Assembly: GCA_000149265.1 (NCBI GenBank) | Contig: CH003281.1 | Location: 936,491 to 1,000,490, forward strand | Reading direction: 5' to 3' | From: Ciona savignyi | Taxonomy: Eukaryota; Chordata; Ascidiacea; Phlebobranchia; Cionidae | DNA: 64,000 nucleotides | Shown here: positions 48,123-59,747 of the stretch, in pieces | How the letters are laid out: each line of letters begins with the position of its first letter | Position numbering within the stretch: the stretch's first letter is position 1 | Translations under genes and position numbers: made by a program | The notes under the pieces: model-generated | Told to the model about the DNA's origin: nothing | The model's database searches: none | What the model saw: the letters and a program-made list of their open reading frames with translations, nothing else

Positions 48123-51100
48123 TCACCACCTGCTAGTGTCCGATGTAGTGGATCCACTATCGCTTTCCGATGACGTAATGCTTCCTTGTTTTGTCGCTTT
48201 CCGGGTTGTAACTCGGGTTCGAGTTTTCATTGATCGCGGTTTTGTCGGGGTAAGTTGTTGCGGTGGCGATTTGGAAAGAATTGCCTTTGGAAGACGCTTT
48301 CGTGCGCTTACCAGGGCGAGCTGTAATGAATTTGGTTATTGTTATAAGGTTATGTAAGATGGTTATGACATTAAAAAATGCTTTAAGCTTTCTACAAATA
48401 CTATGTACGTGCTTAGTTAACGACTTTACAGATAGCAATTTGTATTTACTTGTTGTGTAAGACCTTTACAATTAGGAGTTTGTATTCACTTGTTGTGTAA
48501 GACCAATTTACACGACGTGTCACCCTACCTTTTTGTTAACAACACATAAAACATCTTGAATGGGAAGGAAGAAGCCATGATTTTGAGCGCAGAAGAAGTA
48601 GCGTTTGCCATGTAGGTATCCATCGTGCTTGCCATCTGATAATAAAAGTTAAATTTAGAACAAATCTTGCTAATAAGTTATGCGCAGAAATATATCTGGA
48701 AGTAACATTGAGAAATATACGTTAAAACACATGCGCGAAAAGTTAAATGTTTCTGAATTTAGGCCATATTCCTTATGCAGCCTGAAATATTTATTTCCGT
48801 CCCAAAAAAAGGTTGTGAAATTATTTTTATATGAGATCCAGTTTGGCTACTTACCGCTGCGGTTAAGTTCCAGACCAATGTAAACCACACTGGGTGAGCC
48901 GACACCGTCCAAATGACCGATATACCGAACCACCCCCGTTTTATTTCCTTTTACCAGGACATGGTCGTTTTGTTGAAGCTGAAGTTTTGTACTGAAAGAA
49001 AGATAAGGTAAGTCCGAATCATTGGCAAGTATAAGGCGTTTCGTCTGTTGTTTACTTTTTTTGCAATAATACATTCCTGGTTGTGGCCTGTTTACGTAGT
49101 TAATATGCAGACTATGTGTTAAGGTGCCGAGCCCAAGATTAAATTCAACGTTAATGTTACAAGATTAAATTTGGAGTAAATGCAGAGTTAAGAACTAATT
49201 TCATTATATATTTAGTTTAATTGTATCAATATACATATCCCATTGTGTAAATTCACTTCCGGCCATACTTTTGTAAACAGACGAGTTTTCGAAGATCTCT
49301 CAGAACCGGGTTCTTGCCTGAGCTGTCAGTGACGTAAGGACTGCAGGCAAAGCCAAGCACACCGCTGCTTCTGAAGAAAGTCGTGCACATCTGACACTTA
49401 CAGCCGAGTATTGGACCAGGAAATATTGATGTACGAAAAGCACTTTCCCTGTGAGGATAAAAATCGTTTTAAACTACAAACAAATCACACTCTTTTTAGC
49501 TTTTCAAGATTTTTTTATAGGAAGAGGCACTTTTGGTTCTGGATTATTTACACAGACGAAGAATTAAAATTCGATACAGGCGATATTGGTTACAATAAAT
49601 GCACCAAATAAACTACTACTAAATAAAGATGTTGTATGTGTTCCCTTTAATATTAAGGCAACAAAAAAGAACTATGTTAACTTACTTTGAATTTAATCTT
49701 GTAACTGCTGTGCCCGGTATAATTGGAAGCAAACTATTTTCTCTTGAACCTTTCGATTCGCGTCGTTGATGTATGACGTCATCATTTTCGTCACTGTATA
49801 CGTCATCGGTGGCGTCATCTTGTGCCTCAATGCTGTAGTTATCCTCTTGCTTTAGTCGTTCTTCCTCTTGTATTCGTTCATATTCCTTCGCCTGTGAACG
49901 GCGGTTGGACAAGTGGTTAGAATGGTTTCATTTTTGCTTTAAATTGAAAATATTTAAATAAACGAATAATTTTGTTGCGGATATACATATAGTAAAAAAA
50001 TGACATCGGAACAAACTGGCAGATTTAATTTCCCAGCGTAAATCGTAGTATCTTGTGAAAGGTGTTTTAATATTCTGCTTAGAGGCGGTTAAATCTTGCG
50101 GATAAAGTCAAAGTGAGTCTTCTGCTGAGTTACTGAATTCTGACCTTATACGCTTTAGTCAACGTCGAAATTATATGCACTTTAAAAGTGGGTGATTTGG
50201 GCCCGTTTAGTAGTTCACGTGTGTATGTTCTTAATTAAAATTGCGTATATGTATATTTAACAAACCGCTGGCAGCTACCATCCGGTTTACACATAGAATA
50301 CGCCAGTACATATATTTTTCTGTATACTTAAACTAAAAGCTTTTAAACCGTATCCATTCCATATATTTTATAGTTATAGAAGATCAGACAAAATATAGAT
50401 TACCTGTATATCTTGGATTGCTTTCTGCAGCATAACGATTTCTTCCTTCGCTTTTGTAAGATCGTCGGTTATTGACATTCGGATCCCTGTGTCCTCCATA
50501 ACTTTCATTTTCAGTTGTTCGTGCTTTAACTCCAGAGATTTGTAGTTATGTTCAAGGTTTCTATGCTCGAAGTAACCCAATTTGGAATGTAGCCTACAAA
50601 CAATGGATAGACACATTAGATTTACATATAGGGTTTAAGGGTTAAAGTGGTAAACCGATTCTTTGCCATCAAACACATCGCAAATCAGTTAGCCAATTAG
50701 TGTGTAAACGTAGAAAGTAACCAGTTAACTAAAAATGCTTACCCACATTATTTAATTATACTAGTTTACGTTACTATTTTGTCGCTTTTTAATGGAAAAC
50801 ATTGTTCAATAGAATATTTAAAGATTTTTTTAAAGGCCAAGTGACCCACAATATAAAACTAAAAAAACAATTAGCCTATACTATAAGAAAATAACCGTTA
50901 TCAAAGTAAATGCACGACTCAGTATAGTGATTAATATATTCATTTAAAAAATTAAATCGTCTATAACCTTTAAATACTTATTAATTTAAACTGAAGTATA
51001 TTTAAGCTTTAACCCTTTAACAATGAGAAACAAAAACTTGTTTTTTTGGCATGTAATATTAACTACCAAATGTTCATATAATGGAGAACGTATTTTTAAG

Positions 51101-54100
51101 GACGTAAAATCAATGTGACTCAGTATAAAAATCAATTGGCAAAATAATTTAAATTGATCGATGACAAGTTCACTCACCTAGGTCCATCACCAGTGTTCAA
51201 TCCAATGGTCGATTTGCCGGGGTTCTGCGACGACGAACTGACACTCTTGGGGCACAAACATGTCACAGCGAAGTTCCTCCCGCACTCAAAGTCTATAAAC
51301 GGTATGTCGGAACAGGGCGGAGGCTGTAAAATGTTTGATTTGTTGTTTGACAGTGGAATCACACACAAAATCGTTAAAGTATTTTTCGGGGGCATCGACA
51401 CAGCCCAACATACAAAACAGGGGTATAGAGTGGGCTATAATACACTGGTGTACAACAATTGTTTTATATAAACTGGTTCTTAACTTGCTCCACAGACATG
51501 ACCATATTCGTTCCGGTATATAGCAATATATTTTTAGTGCATCCGAAAAGCACGGCCCTTAACGGGTATTGCCAAGAGAGCCATTGGAATCTTTAAGAAT
51601 TAGTAAAAGGTTAAGCAATAGCATACCACTAATATTTTATTATCCACCATAATAACAAAAGCATGCCGTTAAACTGCGATGTGCAGTTTTTGCTGCTTTT
51701 GCTTTTCCCTGTCATTGTTTTTATTGACGTTCATACATTGACCGCTTTTTATTTAACTGGAATTTTTAGAATAAAAAAAATCATCATTGTCCTTTAATGT
51801 TTCTTTCAAACATAATATTTCCGATAACCGAAGTATGAAAACTTGACATTTTGAGCTATATCATGGCGCAATAAACATATTGTATAATTCCTTACCGTTT
51901 CTGGTTCATTTTCATCCCTCGCCCTTTGCTTAGTACATGAGAGCGTCATGATCTAGAAAAACACGCATGTCATATTTTAAAAATATATACCACCTAATCG
52001 CACAGAGACTTAGACTATATCTCTCTTATGTACCACTCGTAAAATTGAAAATTAATTTTCATAATTACGCGATTTTGCGCAAATGAGTGTTCGGTCCAAG
52101 TGGATAAGTGACAAAATGAACTATTCCACTTACGATACGGGACTGAGAGGCGTGTGACCGCCAAACGTGGGAAAAACCGGTTTTAAGTATGTTTTTTTTC
52201 ATTATTTTAACAATTACAACAAAATTGCCTACTTTAAAGTGGGATTTTTAGTATCATGCAACAAATTTTAAAAAATAATTATTTTCGTTTTTTTGTGAAT
52301 TATGACTTATAAAAGGGAAATCCGATCTATATACAAGATATAAATTTGTTTCGTAAAAAACACGATTCGGTATTATTTTATTATTAAAACTATAAGTAAT
52401 ATTACGATCATAGTAAAGAACACTTTTGTAATATTTAATTTATTTAGTTAAGGCAAAAGAATGTCATTATACATCTTTCAGATTTAAATTATTGATTATA
52501 AGTAGGGTTGCCACGATATATCGATAATCGCGAATCGCCTTATTCGAAAACAAACTGTAGTTTTATTGTCATTAAGAAACACATTTCAATCCTTTAAAGG
52601 CGTTTAGTTTAGATGTTGGCAATTCCCCATGTTTACTAACGATAATCCCGATTATCGCGATATGTGATCCTCGATTATTGATACTTTATTTACAAGTAAG
52701 AACTAGGCTATCGTTGCAGCCCTAACTATAAGTTTGATTACTTTTATTCACATCAATTATACAATAGGACAGCAGCGGTTACAAACGTATTGGTTTATTC
52801 TCTACGCATTCAAAAAATGTCCGATTCCAATGGGTTCGAATGGATTTAACAATTTGGCAATGCAGACGAACAAACACATATAGGATATATCTCCGTCAAT
52901 ATACCTGCCGATATCTAAGCATAAAGGTCATATATTCTAAGCCAATAAGCAGATATCTCGCCTTAAAGTGGTATTATGAATTATTTGTGTTTCAGTAGAA
53001 ATTCGGTTTGCCAACCTACCTCGGTTTGAACAGCAATTTCGTGCGTGTTGTAAGTTTGCGAATGCATGTCTTGTATGGATTGCATGCTAAAGTCACATGT
53101 CTCTGGCACAGGCGGTGATGGACTCCTTGGCACAGCTTGGTTTTGCAACAAGATAAGAATCTCTTTGTTTTTCTCATCGATTTCTTGTTCGAGTCTGAGA
53201 AATAATATTGTGATTATCGCAAGTTAAATCTAAAATGTACCCCATAACAAAAACTAAACGAGCCGGGTAGATTCTGATTATAGATATGTTATTGGGGCAT
53301 AATCTATAAAACTATTTAGGTAATAATACCGCAACAAAAAAGGCAAAACAGTTTACATCAATACTGACCTAAGGCAAAGTACAAAAGAATCAAAATTGTT
53401 GACTGGTATTTAGAATACACTTACATTTGCACATAACTATTTATTAAGTATACCAACCGACCTCGAAGTAAAGCGTATGTTTTTCTTAAATTGTCTAACA
53501 AAAAAGCAAGTATATAATTTATTGAGACGTTTGAGCATGTTGTTTTAATTCATTATTGATTCGAAAAGATGGATCTACCTGTTTTTATCTTTCAAAAGGT
53601 CAGCAACTTCAGCGCACAGCGCAACCACACCTCGGCGGGAAGCTCTGATCACGAATGCCACAGCTTGTGATGCGGTCGATTTGTCTGTGCTTACATCGGC
53701 AAGCGGGATGTCTTCGTCTGTAAGTCGTGATATCAGTCTTAAAATCAAAAGGGATCCCAAAATTTTAAGGTACGGAAACCATAAATGGGACAAAGTCGCT
53801 ATATATATATCAGTGTTAATTCAACTGTTTTCATCACTCAATACGTCGCTTAACGGACGTGGTCGATGGGACAAAACTAAACCAAGCCCCACGAAAAATA
53901 ACATGTACTCGTTTTTAAACAATTCGTGAAAAAATGTATCATTTTTAAAATTAATTATTTAACCCTGCCCTCAAAATCATGATCATTAGCTCGAAATCAT
54001 GACAATGTACATTTATCTGAGAGAAATTCATTTATCCTGTTGAAATAAGTTAAAGCGTGTTAGGTGTGTCTGCACGACCCAGTGGTCTAATCACTTAAGT

Positions 54101-57100
54101 TTTATAAATGTAACAATATTGCGGTTATGCTGCCGGTAACTTGTCAAAGGAGAATCGGAATGTTAACGCGAACGCCGTCTCAACCCATTTCAGGTATTTA
54201 AAAGATTTAAATAAAATGTTAAGTCACGCTTGCTTATTCGGACTATGCAAAACTATACCATCCTTTGTACTAATATTTGCATATCGACAATTATTTATTT
54301 AAAGCATTTTTCAAATGCGCTCTACAATATAATTCAGTTATATCCACCGCTGACGATGTATCACATAAGTGAGTGTAATAAACTTTCTCACAAACGGTGA
54401 TAAAGGTAATCCATATATTACCACTATAAGTTGGCCCCTTGAAACCTTTAGTTGCCGTATAATGACCAGTTTGGCTGTAAACAGATTTGAGCTAACAACG
54501 AGTCACGCATCGCATTCAAGTGTATCTGTTATAGCCTCACACGTTGGCGACAGCTTACACGCTAATGGCGGATCGATTTATTTTGATTGCTAATCACTTC
54601 CCAAAATGGTGGTAACATGCTATTATGTAAACCCAACATAATAATTCTAATGTAGCCTAGCAAAGTAGAGACTACAATATTGGAATAATTAATCGAGGAA
54701 ATGTTTTCTAAACAAAGTAAAATTAAAAATATGTTTTACACCTAAATTTCTAAAAATACATGTAAATATGCGTAACAGACATTACATACTTAATGAAAAC
54801 GCCGACAGCTTGGCTTGTTGTCATGTACTTAACGATTTGAGAAATATTCGGGGGCAAATAGTCAATATATATGACAGCTACATTTCGATAACTGTTTTAG
54901 TTATATTTTACAATTTTAACATTTGTTAGTACTCCGTCTAACACAGCTACTGATATTATAAATGCTATTTGAATAAGGCTGTTTTACACTTTTATAATTC
55001 ATCTAATATTCATGATAATAGGGAAAAATTGCATTTGTTGAACTAAGAGTATGCATTCGATTGCTGTGTACAGACTAGTAAATTTCTCGTTATTATCAAA
55101 ATATATATAAAACCAGTATTTAAAGCAAAGTCCGATTCTGTTTTGTCTGCGTTTTTTGCAATTAACGAAATTACTTCTTGCGGCCAAATCTGGTGCTTAC
55201 TATTCAAGTCTTGCCAATCTAAATCCATTGCCTCGTCTATTGCTTCTTGAAAAGGCTCTAAAATTTCCAACGAAGGAGTCTTCTTTGCAGCACCAACTTT
55301 GTTACGTTTTGAAAACATGTTTTTGATGGTAAACACAATAATGAATTCCTACAATATATCTCTATATTATCCACTGTTAAAAGTTAAATCAGATTACATA
55401 TAATTAGGATTTTAGTTGTATTTTTTTGTAAGACGGTTATATGTCCTTTTTACTGAGCCTAAATCGTTTTTCTGCTACATGGTTTTCCTAACTTTCATCA
55501 CGATTTCCAACTGAACAGTGCACCTATACGTTTTGCGGAAACAATAAAGAATTCTACAAGCATTCCTATAAGTACAGGTTAACCCCCATTACCTCAAACG
55601 ACCTGTGCCTTTTATGTGGTTCAGTCTAGGATAAAACCGGAACAATACTGTTTACCGCACAATGACTGAAACTAGTCCTGGCTTATTCAATTTTGATTAA
55701 ATTTTTATGAGTCTAGCTCACGTGATTCATGCATAATAGACTCACGTTGCGATGGCAACAGCTGCACACGTAACTATGATATTCAGTCAAGGTACAGGTT
55801 GTTGTTTACACATTTATTATGGTAACCGCGTCTTGTATAAACGCACTTTATGATGTAATTTTTTGGCTAAATTGCCTTTTCCGACGCGTAAATGCAAAAG
55901 GGAAATTGGAAGGTATGAAATAACCGCGCACAGTCTTATTGTTTTAAGTGATCAGTGTTACGTATCAACTTATAAAAAATGTCTAAAAAATACAAGAACT
56001 TCACAGTAAAGTTACTCTCGGCGCGTTCTCTTTCTATGAGTTTGTTCTGCATATATTATACGCACCATTGGCAAACTAAAGAGGGTTCGCATAGCATAGA
56101 AACTAAACACGTATATCGCCACCGTAAGGTTTAACGGCCACGTCGTTTTTTTCTTCCTAATTTGTAATGTGTCTATCCACTGACGTGTTTTAACTACTGT
56201 AGTTTTGCCGTTTTATCTTGTCTCCTTAATTTAAAATAATTGTTTTATTCTTCTTTATTGTAACGAAGGAGCGAAACTATATGAGCTGTGTTTATTTAGG
56301 TCTAATAAATGAAGAGGAAACATATAGAATACTGCAGAAAATTTAATATAGAAATGTTTTAGTGTTTATTTTAGGCTACAGTTATTTTCACCCGTATGTG
56401 ATAAATCGAGACTCGTGTTTGTCCAAAATTCTCAAAACCAGACAACTTGCGGTAACTGCGGTTAAATATCCTGAAATCTAGCCACGGTTGTTAAATAAAA
56501 CGACTTATTTCGTAAATGGCCACTGCGAACTAATTTTAAATAGGCAAGAATGTAAATTCATGCTTATGTAGTAATCAATGTTTAAAATAGAACCTGTTAT
56601 TTTTAAAAATGTTTTGCCTGTCGCATGGTTGTTTGTTCATACTACACGGTATATAGGCCTATTTCAGCATACAATTATTGAATATACGCTTCAAAAACTT
56701 GTTGTTTTTATTTACATTTTTAATTTATGCCAATTGCAAATGTAAGACCTTTTTTACTGCTGAATTCGAAACCAAGATGCGCTTTCTATTCGGACCGTTT
56801 TTGTCCAGAAGTTGGTATATGTATCGGTCGCGTTAACCATCCGGCCCAATTGTCTACTTGGCCACACGACCGTAGGCAAATGTAATAGTTATACATATTT
56901 GAAAACAATACCGTTAATAACGCTCTCTAGAACTAGAGGATCCACGCCAGCTTTCCGTAAAAATTGCGACCACGCCAAAAAACTGCGCAAAACCAAACTT
57001 TTAAGTGTGAATGTCAATAAAGTATATGTTACCATTTAAAACTTGGTTATATTGTCTCACATTCAAAGGTTTGGATTAATGTATATTGCTTCTTTATAAA

Positions 57101-57946
57101 TGTTGTTTTCCATGAAGACGCTCCAAAATACGTTTACCTATAGAACTGCATTAATTTTTCCAAAATTTGTTTTCCCAGTTTAGCTATGGCAATTGCAGTT
57201 TGTACCTTATAGGATATACATGAACTGTATATATATATGCGACTTTATTAAAGTATTTAAATAAATTACCTCGAATAGAACGTCTCATTCTCCTATTACT
57301 GCGTGACGAGCCTTTTGGTGACGTGATATACTTATGACGATCGTCGTTTTTCATGAAGCGAACTGATGACGTTTTACGTTCGTTATCGGAATTCCCAGCT
57401 CCAATGACGTCACTATCCTCGTTTTCCGGGGAAATGCTGGAATCGCTGTGACGTAGTATCCCCTGATGACGTTTTATCGTCGGTGGAATGGTTTGTAGTG
57501 ACGAACAGGAAGAGTATTGGGTGGTGGGGGATTCCACGGAGTCGGAATGTTTTAACCTGCGATTTAAAAACCAATTAAAATCGATTGGTGTAGAAAATTT
57601 TTACAATGTATTGTTTCTAAAGGGTAGCATTGGCTAGACTTTTGTCATATTAGTACAAACGCCGACTGTGCAAATAAAAAAGTTCGGTTTACCCTTACAA
57701 TTAAAAAAATAAATATAAAAAAATTGTGTTCGTTCCTTACTGACACAGTTCCACGTACACAAGATGAACAAATTGTATATTTGTGTATATCACAATTACT
57801 TACTTTGGTAGGAAGTTGAGTGTAAGATCATCTTTTGTTCGTTTATTAAGCGTTGACGTTAGTATTTCGTCATTGCTGCCATGGCAACTAACCGTCGATT
57901 TCAGGCTGCTGGCGCTTGCTCTTCTACTAGAAATATTCCTTTGCAT
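48123..57946 (-). CDS. Coiled-coil protein with C-terminal CAP-Gly domain
   Basis: Thirteen exons: 57946-57804, 57556-57270, 55296-55201, 53717-53579, 53194-53020, 51952-51896, 51323-51178, 50593-50404, 49891-49686, 49370-49269, 48991-48855, 48635-48529, 48320-48123 (stop TGA). Every junction is GT/AG and phases agree, giving 660 aa. The N-terminal ~145 residues are Ser/Arg-rich and low complexity. Heptad-like segments follow at ~223-240 (LEQEIDEKNKEILILLQN) and ~360-411. An acidic stretch lies at ~420-450. The CAP-Gly fold spans ~516-593: GNKTGVVRYIG, VYIGLELN, the tubulin/EB-tail-binding motif GKHDG (usual GKNDG), and GKRYFFCAQNHGFF. The last 66 residues are basic then Ser/Thr-rich. CAP-Gly domains bind C-terminal EEY/F tails, so a microtubule or centrosome role is likely. 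The third exon (32 codons) has a weak acceptor and could be skipped without frame change. I cannot name the orthologue. Confidence 0.8.
52503..52724. mobile_element. hAT MITE with 8-bp target duplication, in a CAP-Gly gene intron
   Basis: Left TAGGGTTGCCACGATA and reverse complement of right TAGGGCTGCAACGATA are the widespread TAGGGCTGCAACGATTAATCG-type ends, with inner ATCGATAATCG/CGATTAT symmetry. Flanking 8-mers ATTATAAG (52495-52502) and ACTATAAG (52725-52732) match at 7 of 8. 222 bp, non-autonomous. Confidence 0.88.
54000..55000. other. Intron of the CAP-Gly gene, nothing else seen
   Basis: The open frame at 54,369-54,593 (plus) shows no family feature. No repeat was recognised. Confidence 0.45.
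55340..57180. other. Long intron 2 of the CAP-Gly gene
   Basis: AT-rich. The only recognised feature is a SINE family B fragment at 56,805-56,875 (GGTATATGTATCGGTCGCGT, then TTGGCCACACGACCG). Confidence 0.5.
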
Positions 57947-58827
57947 CTTGTCAAGTTAATTTTTGTCAAGTTAAGCAACGCAATGGCTGTATAATAATGA
58001 ATTTATATTTTAAGTTTTATAGTCCTCACTCTTTTATTTTTTATTATTTAGTTTACTTTTCTACATTAGAATTAACTTCTAATTGCACCGAAAAGGACAC
58101 CGATGCTAACTCAAATTTGAATTTGTTTAAACTACATTTCTCGTGGGAAATTGTGCATCACCTTTATAAATGGCGATTGAACTGATTTATTTCTGCATCG
58201 TACAATACGTTTTCTCATAAAACCGTAGCCGTTAAGATACATTTTAAGGCACTCAGTACAAGCCTAATATCGTGATCCGACGAGCAATCACGCCAAAATA
58301 GAACTGCTTATTATCAGTAAGGAGTCTATACTTATTGGGCGTGGATGATCCGGCGTGGGCTTGGCCGAATTTTGCTTCGTTCTCGCACTCTTTTATTTGC
58401 GCAATTAAACTGCTTTGAGGTCGAATTACACGGTTAAGTATAAACACGACTGTGATACAAACGATAGCGTTTGGAAACAATTATTTTTGCTTCGTTTTGA
58501 GGAATTGGTGACAGATATTTTTAATTGCGTCCTTGCAAATATGCTTACTATCACGTAAACAAAAAATCATTTTTGTAATCGCTGCTCTGTTAAAAAACAG
58601 TCAGACGAAACGAGAATCTGTTATTCACAAACAAGAGGTCACGAAGAGTTGACAGTGGACGTCAAACTTAATTAAACCGAGAAATTGTTGAATACGAAGT
58701 GGAGGTATAAGGTGCCCAGGTGCCGATTTCAATCTTGCGGATAAAGCCACAGTCGCGAAATAGAGGCTTTTTGAAATCCATGGTTTGAACTTAAATTCGC
58801 CGACACGTTCATTTTTTTCTATTAGTG

Positions 58828-58926
58828 GGCCAAGATTTGAACCGTTGACGGGCGCTTCGCTCAGGCCGATTTTGGATAAAGTTAATACATGTATCGGGCG
58901 CGTTAAAATACGGCAACACGACCGTA
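58828..58926 (-). mobile_element. SINE family B, diverged
   Basis: Reads TGGGCCAAGATTTGAACCG, ATACATGTATCGGGCGCGTT and CGGCAACACGACCGTAC in the same order as family B, with more substitutions than its neighbour at 58,995. Confidence 0.5.
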
Positions 58927-58994
58927 CAGCCTCGAACATTTATTTTGATATTTTATTGACACTTTAAAATCTTGCCCCCCTTATAAGCGACTTT

Positions 58995-59106
58995 TTTTTT
59001 ACCGAGCTAAGTTTCGAACCCATGATGGGATCGAAACTAGGACCGTTTTTTTGTATAAGAGTCGGTATATGTATCGGTCGCGTTAACCATTTGGCCACAC
59101 GACCGA
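58995..59106 (-). mobile_element. tRNA-derived SINE family B, best-preserved copy
   Basis: On the minus strand it starts CGGTCGTGTGGCCAAATGG (A box TGGCCAAATGG), continues TTAACGCGACCGATACATAT, has a T-run complement, and ends with B box GGGTTCGAAAC before TTAGCTCGGT. About 110 bp, tRNA-like but with an enlarged middle, so not a working tRNA gene. Confidence 0.75.
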
Positions 59107-59747
59107 CCCCTGATAATCGACTTTCGTTTTACTTTTTTACTTACATTTTTAATTCCACCGCGTGTTCTTTTTAGAGGTGGGAACGGCAAAATGGGCAAAT
59201 ATAACTAAAGGTAAATATGTTATAGAAAATGGACTCTGTTTACAGGGAGTTTATTAATAACTAGCAACACGTTAGTAATTATAAACACAATAAAAAGTGT
59301 TTCAATCTTTATTGAGGCAAAAAATACTAATGAAAGTACAATTATGATTAAAATGCTTATACATTGAAAATATGAAACATATTTTACAAAGTATGTGTGT
59401 ATTCCTGGTTCATCGGTTTAATATATAAATGTTAATATTAAAAAAAACAAAAAAAAAACACGAAATATAACAAGGTGTGTTAAATTTAACATAAAATATA
59501 GAAAGCTCATGTACTAGGGGCTGGGAAAGTAAAGTGGTGTTACAACACGGTTTTCTAGTCAATATATTAATGCGGGATAATTTATTGTTGTTGTTGAATA
59601 CGATTTATCCCATCGAATAAAGTCAATGTAGTCGTCACGTGGGTATAGACAGAGTTAAAAAAACTTTAGAATGACCAAATATTTCGGTAGTTTAAATTTA
59701 AACCCGGTTGGCAGTTACATATGACGAGTCAGATATCCCAGTTCAAA

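Noticed and set aside
48136-48438. Frames on both strands over the CAP-Gly last exon
   Set aside because: The reading frame set by the upstream exon phase is different (starts LALVSARKR), so the plus frame and the other minus frame are shadows.
58995-59106. True tRNA gene
   Set aside because: A and B boxes are present on the minus strand, but the middle is enlarged and interrupted by a T/A run, no cloverleaf fits, and several diverged copies exist. It is a tRNA-derived SINE.
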